Assembly: GCA_027482985.1 (NCBI GenBank)
Contig: JAIXVO010000599.1
Span: 1-5,448, forward strand
Length of the DNA: 5,448 nucleotides
Reading direction: 5' to 3'
Origin: Cyanobacteriota bacterium
GTDB taxonomy: Bacteria > Cyanobacteriota > Cyanobacteriia > Leptolyngbyales > Leptolyngbyaceae
The first letter of the stretch is position 1, and each line of letters starts with the position of its first letter. The position numbers and the translations under genes are program-made. Shown piece by piece: positions 1 through 5,448 of this stretch. A model generated the notes under the pieces. It saw only the letters and a program-made list of their open reading frames with translations. It had not been told where the DNA came from and ran no database searches.

Positions 1-336
<336 letters not shown>

Positions 337-348
<12 letters not shown>

Positions 349-376
349 GCGTCAGGAGTCTGAGCCGAGCGATCGC
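337..376. repeat. 40-bp direct repeat, copy 1 (overlaps the Rpn-family stop codon)
   Basis: Positions 337-376 match 403-442 with 5 mismatches in 40 bases, at an offset of 66 bp. The longest identical stretch is caggagtctgagcc, and both copies end in the HIP1 octamer GCGATCGC. This copy begins inside the coding region and supplies its last three codons and the TGA. Confidence 0.85.
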
Positions 377-401
377 CCCTAACCCCCGTTCCCTAACCCC
401 C
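376..401 (-). other. Putative G-quadruplex motif in the operon 3' region (tandem 14-bp C-rich repeat on + strand)
   Basis: On the + strand there are four C-runs: 376-379, 383-387, 391-393 and 397-401, of 4, 5, 3 and 5 bases. They are separated by loops of exactly 3 bases (taa, gtt, taa). The - strand therefore has four G-runs with TTA, AAC and TTA loops, a textbook intramolecular quadruplex pattern. The underlying DNA is a 14-bp tandem repeat with units starting at 377 and 391 (ccctaaccccc plus three bases). The G-rich strand is the sense strand of the CHAT operon, just 3' of its last stop, so the mRNA tail could fold. Role unknown; blocking 3' exonucleases, or a mark of a dispersed intergenic repeat, are possibilities. 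Confidence 0.6.
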
Positions 402-402
402 A

Positions 403-442
403 CAGCATGACTGAGCGGCAGGAGTCTGAGCCCTGCGATCGC
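403..442. repeat. 40-bp direct repeat, copy 2
   Basis: This is the second copy of the repeat at 337-376, lying between the C-rich block and the stop of the CHAT gene. It ends in GCGATCGC (435-442), five bases before that stop. A weak 5-bp inverted pair, gcagg (418-422) and cctgc (432-436), exists only in this copy. No T-run follows it, so it is not a convincing terminator. Confidence 0.85.
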
Positions 443-447
443 GGTAT

Positions 448-3400
448 TTACAACCAGTTGCCGACCAGGACAAAGGGGGCCCAGTAGTACGGTGAAGGGT
501 ATTGGGTGAGTAAATCCTGTTGCGCGAGTCTTAAGGCTTCGGCTTTGGACGTATTCGGACGATTCAAGGCTGCGTAAAAGCTGCTCATGAAGGCAGCGGT
601 GGTTTCATCATTCACGGGCCACAGCGACCCCACGGTGCTGCGCGCCCCCGATCGCACCGCCACCCCTGCCAGTCCGAGGGCCGCTCGTTTGTCGCCAGAA
701 GCCGTTTGACAGGCACTGAGAACCAGTAATTCGATCGGCACCGGATCCAGTTTGGCACTAGTTTTTAGCAAGGCATCGAATTCTCTAACATTGAGTTTTT
801 GATCCCACGTCAAAATGAACGTTTGATCAGCATTGGAACTGAATTGCCCATGAGTGGCTAAATGAATCGTATTAAACGGAGTTTGCTGTAAGGCTCGCAC
901 TAAATTCTGATTCGTGAGTTGCTCATTCAAAATCACTTGACTATTCGTAATGATCGAATGAATCTTTTTCACCTCAGAAGCAATGCTGGGTAAGGCGGGA
1001 AATCCCGGTCTCGCCTCCGTTAGCCCCGCCACCAACGCATTTAATTTTTGCCGTTGGAGGGGCTGGGGATCAATCAGTTGTAAGCCGGGGGTGAGGGCAA
1101 CCTGATATTTTTGAATCAGAAATTGGTTGCCATCATGCAAAGCCGCCATCGGAACATTCCGCAAATTTCCATTTAAAATAAATACCAGCGTTTTCACTCC
1201 TGCTCTGGCGAAATCGGCCTCAGCAGGGCGAATCACCCAATCATAGAGTTGTTGCCCGGAGGTCAAGCGATCGCTCGTGGGAGCACTGGGCACTAAGGCC
1301 TGCCGAAACTTATTCGCCGTTCCTTCAAGCGCCGCGCTGCTGATGGGGACAGTGTAATGCCGCAGGCGGGCGCGATTGGGGGCAGTGGCATCATACAGGC
1401 TGACAATTAGTTCCAGGCGATCAGGCAGCACAATCGGATAAATGATCGCCGCCGTCGAATCGACCCCTTCAATTTCCACGACTTTCCGCTCACAGGCTTG
1501 CTGAAAGAAGTTTTCAATTTCGGCAATTTGCAATGACTCGATCACCGCTCGCGCCTGGGTCAAATTGCGACTGGCAGTGCCTCCCGTATTCGCCTGGAGT
1601 AGCAGATCCACCAATTCCAGATAGACTGGCTCGGCATTCAACCGAAACGAGAACTGCACATCTTCGTTGTCGGTGTTGATTGTGGCCAGATCTTTGCGAA
1701 TACTATTGAGACTATCAACAGCAGCGGTATAGGCGGCGATCGCGGCGGGAGGATTTTGCTGGGCTTTCAGTAAGCGACCCAGTTGCCATTCCCAGCGATA
1801 GGCCAGACTGTCAGATTGCAGCGCTTTCGCCAGGGAGAGTGCACGTTGCGTGTAGGTTTGGGCGCTTGCCCACTGACGTTGGTCTTCTGCCATCCGGCCC
1901 AGATTCCCTAATGCAAAAGATTGCGCTTGTAAGTCATCCAGGCGCTCGGCTTGTTGAGCGACGGTTTCCAGCATCTTGACTGCTGCCGTGCGGTGACTGT
2001 CTCCACCCAACTGCACCAGATTTTGGGCAAACTGAATCCGATTGTAAAGGGCGGCATGGCTGACGGGTTGCCGTTCGAGCTGGGTTTGAATCGTCGCCGA
2101 GAGATCCGCAGCTTGCAATCGCGAACGAGACTCGCTCAATTCTTCGGTGCCCTCTAACAACAGGCTTTGCTGGTTGAGTAGCGGCGAGAGGGCACTGACT
2201 CCATGAGTCGTCGCGATCGCGGTGGCGCGGCGGTAATATCGCAGCGCCTCATGGTAATGTTGCCGCCACAAGGCATAGGACTGAATTTGAAAATCTCCCA
2301 CGAGTGCGGACTGGGCGGCAGCAGTCTCTAAAATTTGGGGCACCCCATTGGCGGCATCTCCCCCAATCGCAATCAGGTTTTCCGCCAGTTGCAGCCGGGC
2401 ATAGACAGACTGCCGACTGGGGGGGAGGGCATTAATTTGGGGTTCAATTTGCGTCGTCAAGCTTTGCGCCTGGGCTTGTTGTGCCGCCGTCAGCTCAGCG
2501 ATCGACACCAGGGTGCGTTGTGCCCGTAAATCAGCCTCTAGGCGTTGGATTTCGGGCGACCCAAAGGTCGCTGCTTGCTGGTAAAACCGTAACTCTTGCT
2601 GGTAAATACTTTGGAGTTGGTTGGGGCGATCGGCGAAGCGCGTCGCCTGAATTTGTTGTTGCACCCGCGCCGTGTTGCCCAAGCTTACTAAACCCGATAC
2701 GATGTCGCTGGGCGAGTCTAACTTTTGTGCCAGGGTGAGACCCGCCTGAAGCACCGCTTGGGCATCCGCTTGACCGGCGACAGGGGTGAGGCGACCCAAC
2801 AACCGTAAATTATCGCCATAGTTGAGCAAAATCGTCAGGTGCAGGCGATCGCTCTGTTGCTGGCGATTTCGATAGAGCGCTTCCAGTAGAGTGTGAGCGC
2901 GGCGATGCAAACCCAACGCTTTGAGGGCTTCAGTTTGGTTCAACTGGCTCAGGGTGATGCCCTCCTGATCCGGAATCGCGGCATACTCAGTCGTCGCGCG
3001 TTGCCAACTGGCGAGAGCCGATTCAAATTGCCCGATCGCAAATTGCAGTTGGCCCTGAGTATTGAACACCTGCGCCCGAATTGGGGGCGATGAGGTGCTC
3101 GTCAACGTTTGCAAACTGGCGGCGATCGACTGGTTGGCAGCGGCCCAGTTGCCCGTTTGCTGATAAGCCAGCGCCAGGTTGCTGAGGGCGATCGCCTGGG
3201 TGTCGCGATCGCCCTCAGTCCTGGCGATCTGGGCAGCCTGTTGCCACTGTTGAATCGCTTCTGCCCAGCGTCCCGCCTGGTAGGAGAGCCGTCCTTGTTG
3301 CAGCAGTTGGGGGGCGGTGGCCGTGATCCCCTGGGCGATCGCGGCTGGGACGGCAACGGACCGACTGGCAACGCGATCGATCAGACTGGGCGAGATGGTC

Positions 3401-3504
3401 AGCAGCAGAGTTAATCCTGCCAGTCCCAGTCCCATCAGCCATCGTCGCCCGCGACTTAGAACAGATTGTAGACGAGCGAAAACGTGAGTCCCTTTTCTTG
3501 CCAT
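448..3504 (-). CDS. Exported TPR protein with C-terminal CHAT (caspase-like) protease domain
   Basis: A 1018-aa protein from ATG 3502-3504. The N-terminus has a basic stretch (SRGRRW), a hydrophobic segment at residues 22-42 (MGLGLAGLTLLL), and a possible A-I-A/Q cleavage site at 57, so it looks Sec-exported. Residues 67-210 hold about four TPR units (QGRLSYQAGRWAEAIQQWQQA and similar). Three longer related units follow near 216-281, 348-416 and 467-536, then more TPRs to about 603. The CHAT domain occupies about 676-1018: HLATHG with predicted catalytic His885, LSACQT with predicted Cys932, SLWPVNDETT at 960-969, and the typical ending YYWAPFVLVGNWL. CHAT domains are caspase-fold cysteine peptidases, separase/HetF-like; the substrate here is unknown. 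A TTG at 3546 would extend the frame by 14 residues. The ATG at 3433-3435, 20 bp after the transporter stop, is an alternative that loses the basic N-region. No clear ribosome-binding site precedes any of the three. It is the last gene of the operon. Confidence 0.93.
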   Translation of the reverse strand: MARKGTHVFARLQSVLSRGRRWLMGLGLAGLTLLLTISPSLIDRVASRSVAVPAAIAQGITATAPQLLQQGRLSYQAGRWAEAIQQWQQAAQIARTEGDRDTQAIALSNLALAYQQTGNWAAANQSIAASLQTLTSTSSPPIRAQVFNTQGQLQFAIGQFESALASWQRATTEYAAIPDQEGITLSQLNQTEALKALGLHRRAHTLLEALYRNRQQQSDRLHLTILLNYGDNLRLLGRLTPVAGQADAQAVLQAGLTLAQKLDSPSDIVSGLVSLGNTARVQQQIQATRFADRPNQLQSIYQQELRFYQQAATFGSPEIQRLEADLRAQRTLVSIAELTAAQQAQAQSLTTQIEPQINALPPSRQSVYARLQLAENLIAIGGDAANGVPQILETAAAQSALVGDFQIQSYALWRQHYHEALRYYRRATAIATTHGVSALSPLLNQQSLLLEGTEELSESRSRLQAADLSATIQTQLERQPVSHAALYNRIQFAQNLVQLGGDSHRTAAVKMLETVAQQAERLDDLQAQSFALGNLGRMAEDQRQWASAQTYTQRALSLAKALQSDSLAYRWEWQLGRLLKAQQNPPAAIAAYTAAVDSLNSIRKDLATINTDNEDVQFSFRLNAEPVYLELVDLLLQANTGGTASRNLTQARAVIESLQIAEIENFFQQACERKVVEIEGVDSTAAIIYPIVLPDRLELIVSLYDATAPNRARLRHYTVPISSAALEGTANKFRQALVPSAPTSDRLTSGQQLYDWVIRPAEADFARAGVKTLVFILNGNLRNVPMAALHDGNQFLIQKYQVALTPGLQLIDPQPLQRQKLNALVAGLTEARPGFPALPSIASEVKKIHSIITNSQVILNEQLTNQNLVRALQQTPFNTIHLATHGQFSSNADQTFILTWDQKLNVREFDALLKTSAKLDPVPIELLVLSACQTASGDKRAALGLAGVAVRSGARSTVGSLWPVNDETTAAFMSSFYAALNRPNTSKAEALRLAQQDLLTQYPSPYYWAPFVLVGNWL

Positions 3505-5240
3505 GTGTTTTGAGCAGAATCGACAGCGATTAATGGAATGCCCCAATCGAGCCGGAAGCTAAAGCGGTTGCTTTGTTGCCAGCGCAGCCCTAACCCGACA
3601 GAGGCGAGAAAGTTGGGATCGGGATTCGCTTGAGCGGAACTGTTCCAGACATTGCCCAGATCAACAAAGGGCACTACCTGCACCACGCCCCAACTCGGCT
3701 GCAGCCGCAATACAGGATAGCGGAATTCGGCGGAAGCCAGCACGCCATTATCCGCCAGCAAGAAATCTTGGCGATAGCCTCGGATACTGTTTTGCCCGCC
3801 GATGGAAAATTGGTCAAAAGCGGTGACGGCGCGATCGCTCAACTGAATATCTGATCGCACTACCAGCAAGGTCTCCGGCGCAAACTGCCGCACCCACTGA
3901 AGTTGTCCCCGCCACTGGACGAATCGCCCATTCGGTGGCGGGCTATCCAGGCTGGCATTAACCGCCCCTACACCAAAATTGAACTCCGAGCGGGCTGCCA
4001 AGACAAACTGCGATCCTCGCTCTACCCATTCTTGGAAGAACCGCACCGAGGAAATTCGCGTATTCCCTCTCTCATCGGCTCCAGCAGACAGTTTGAGGGG
4101 CACATCCAGAATTGAGGTTTGGCTTTCCCGCCGATATGCCGATATGCCCAAAGCCACTAGCCGCGACGGGGTTTCGATGATGGGTTGGCGGAAACTGAGA
4201 TTGATGTTGTAGGAATTGGCACGAATTTCTAGCGGCTCAAACGGCTCGGTGATGATGCGATTAAAACTTTTCTGAAACTCAACGTTCACCGTGCCATTGC
4301 GGGCATTGACGGGATAGGCATAGGCAAAATCAATCACATTACTGCCATCCGTATTGGCATAGCCCACCTGGAGACTGTCTCCCTGTCCCAGTAAGTTAGC
4401 TTCGCCAATGCGGGCTCCCCGCCGCAGGCTACCCACCGCCGGGGAGCGATTATTATCCAGTTCGATCTGGGCGGTCAAGGTTTTGGCCTCATTCACCCGC
4501 ACATCTAAAAAGTTCGCACCAAACCGTGTGCCGCTAGCCAGTTCGGCGGAAATGGTTTGGATTAGGGGATTGAGTTGTAACAATCGCAGGGCATCGAGGA
4601 GTTGCTGCTGATTTAAGGGCTGGCGGGCTCCGATCGCTAACCGCGATCGCACATAGTTGGGGCTCAGGCGGCGAGTTCCCGTGACGCGAATCTCTTCGAT
4701 CTCGCCTTCTACAATTTGCACCACCACCACGCCCTGTTCGAGGGTTTGCGGGGGGATGATCGCCCCAGAGGTAAGATAGCCGCGATCGGCATAGAGTTTG
4801 GTGATCGTCTCCTGCACCTGGATTAACTCGGCAAAGGTGATGGGGCGATTGGTAAAGGGCACCGTGATCGCCGCAAACTCAGCCGCACTGAATACTGTAC
4901 TCCCTACCACGTCAAACTGCTGCACAACAATGGTGCCCGGCACCGCACCGGGCACCAGTTGCCCTGGCGGTGAACTGCTGGGCGGGACTTCTAGGGTGGG
5001 CGCTGGCTGGGCGGGTTGGGGCAGTACTTCTGGTGGCCGGGGGGCGGCCGGGGGCGGCAGTGTGGGTCGAGGGGGCAATGGGCTGGTCGGGCTGGTGGAA
5101 GTCTGTGCTGTCACCACTGGTGAAGCGATCGCCGCTGAGATCGGGGCGATCGCTCCCTCACTCGCCCAGCCCAGGCTAACCCCCAGAATTTGAGTGCTGA
5201 TCGTCAGTGTTTTCAGGCAAATCGAGGATTCCACAGGCAT
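3456..5240 (-). CDS. TpsB-type outer-membrane transporter (ShlB/FhaC/HecB family)
   Basis: A 594-aa Omp85-superfamily protein of two-partner secretion, which passes a large exported substrate across the outer membrane. It shows a signal-like N-terminus (about 1-46, ending near VVTAQ), a proline-rich linker (about 49-103), POTRA 1 (about 104-188: VQQFDVVGSTVFS, YADRGYLTSGAIIPPQ, VVQIVEGEIEEIRVTG), POTRA 2 (about 189-252, ending FLDVRVNEAK), and a 16-strand-type barrel (about 253-594). The barrel holds the conserved L6-loop motif SIRGY (485-489), FVDLGNVWN (525-533) and a C-terminal phenylalanine (SLVYNLF), as expected for BAM-dependent insertion. Length is normal for the family. The ATG at 5238-5240 is the only good start: an in-frame TAA, which is the stop of the preceding DUF928 gene, lies two codons upstream. 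There is no strong ribosome-binding sequence, so coupled translation is likely. Its substrate (TpsA) is not in the window. Confidence 0.95.
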   Translation of the reverse strand: MPVESSICLKTLTISTQILGVSLGWASEGAIAPISAAIASPVVTAQTSTSPTSPLPPRPTLPPPAAPRPPEVLPQPAQPAPTLEVPPSSSPPGQLVPGAVPGTIVVQQFDVVGSTVFSAAEFAAITVPFTNRPITFAELIQVQETITKLYADRGYLTSGAIIPPQTLEQGVVVVQIVEGEIEEIRVTGTRRLSPNYVRSRLAIGARQPLNQQQLLDALRLLQLNPLIQTISAELASGTRFGANFLDVRVNEAKTLTAQIELDNNRSPAVGSLRRGARIGEANLLGQGDSLQVGYANTDGSNVIDFAYAYPVNARNGTVNVEFQKSFNRIITEPFEPLEIRANSYNINLSFRQPIIETPSRLVALGISAYRRESQTSILDVPLKLSAGADERGNTRISSVRFFQEWVERGSQFVLAARSEFNFGVGAVNASLDSPPPNGRFVQWRGQLQWVRQFAPETLLVVRSDIQLSDRAVTAFDQFSIGGQNSIRGYRQDFLLADNGVLASAEFRYPVLRLQPSWGVVQVVPFVDLGNVWNSSAQANPDPNFLASVGLGLRWQQSNRFSFRLDWGIPLIAVDSAQNTWQEKGLTFSLVYNLF

Positions 5241-5246
5241 GCGGTG

Positions 5247-5448
5247 TTAGGGTCTGGGGGTGCTGTTGCTGCCCAGAGTAAGTTGCCCGACTGGTGGTCC
5301 ACCCGCAACCTGGACAATTGGGGCTAAGCCGACTGACCGCAACAGGCTATTCCATTCATCCCCGATGGTGGCATCGGTGGGTCGCGTCCGCCGTAACTCC
5401 GTGAGGGCGGCTAAAGCATCTTGCCAGATGCCGGATTGGGCAAAGACA
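5247..5448 (-). CDS. DUF928 domain-containing protein, C-terminal 66 residues (5' end outside window)
   Basis: An open - strand frame enters from the right edge (first full codon 5445-5447) and stops at TAA 5247-5249. The 66 visible residues read FAQSGIWQDALAALTELRRTR, PTDATIGDEWNSLLRSVGL and a Gly/Pro/Ser tail. The pattern 'F-A-x-x-G-I-W-x-D-A-L-x-x-L-x-E-L-R' followed by 'W-x-x-L-L-x-S-V-G-L' is the usual C-terminus of cyanobacterial DUF928 proteins. These are predicted exported proteins of unknown function that are often found next to CHAT and TpsB/hemagglutinin genes. Its stop lies 6 bp before the transporter ATG, in the same frame, which supports co-transcription and coupled translation. 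The N-terminal signal and most of the domain are not visible, so the assignment rests on the tail and the neighbourhood. Confidence 0.8.
   Translation of the reverse strand, partial: VFAQSGIWQDALAALTELRRTRPTDATIGDEWNSLLRSVGLAPIVQVAGGPPVGQLTLGSNSTPRP

Noticed and set aside
418..436. Hairpin gcagg/cctgc as a terminator between the convergent genes
   Set aside because: Only 5 bp of stem with a 9-base loop, not kept in the sister repeat copy, and no T-run on either strand.
3102..3442. Several overlapping frames on both strands (about 75-101 codons) at the CHAT gene 5' end
   Set aside because: They are rich in Arg, Pro and Gly and lie wholly within the TPR-coding part of the CHAT gene; they look like shadow frames in GC-rich DNA.
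5039..5082. Second G-rich stretch on the + strand with several runs of three or more G
   Set aside because: One loop is 9 nt and the runs are simply the complement of CCC/CCG proline codons in the transporter linker, so coding constraint explains it.
4798..5193. + strand frame of 131 codons, Gly-rich in its second half
   Set aside because: It is antisense to the TpsB POTRA 1 and proline-rich linker; the glycines are the complement of proline codons. No ribosome-binding site or recognisable domain.

Overview
This window almost certainly comes from a cyanobacterium. I counted about 13 copies of the palindrome GCGATCGC (HIP1) by eye, far more than chance allows in 5.4 kb. The gene set also fits: a DUF4351-type Rpn protein, a TPR-CHAT protein, a cyanobacterial-style TpsB/ShlB transporter with a proline-rich N-terminal linker, and a DUF928 protein. 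The genus cannot be fixed from this window; a Leptolyngbya-like filamentous lineage is only a guess.

Layout. The + strand holds one gene, cut by the left edge (1-348). It is the C-terminal part of an Rpn-family (PD-(D/E)XK nuclease / 'putative transposase') protein with a DUF4351 tail. It carries a tandem array of 12-bp units coding for EGRQ-type tetrapeptides, and an internal GTG start preceded by a strong ribosome-binding sequence. A 99-bp convergent intergenic region follows (349-447). It contains two diverged 40-bp direct repeats flanking a C-rich block that on the - strand is a regular four-run G-quadruplex motif.

Everything from 448 to 5448 is on the - strand and reads as one tightly packed operon. 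In transcription order these are: a DUF928 protein (only its last 66 residues are in the window), an outer-membrane TpsB/ShlB/FhaC transporter (594 aa, starting 6 bp after the DUF928 stop), and an exported TPR protein with a C-terminal CHAT (caspase-like) protease domain (1018 aa from the preferred ATG, which overlaps the transporter by 49 bp). The operon promoter lies beyond the right edge.

How the parts may work together. The TpsB protein would move a large substrate across the outer membrane. The CHAT protein has an export signal and an apparently intact His/Cys dyad, so it could act in the periplasm on that substrate or on the secretion machinery. No hemagglutinin-type TpsA passenger is visible in the window. 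The two most interesting points are this exported caspase-like protease coupled to two-partner secretion, and the tetrapeptide-repeat Rpn gene with an internal start, which resembles the gene-within-gene toxin/antitoxin arrangement reported for E. coli Rpn proteins.
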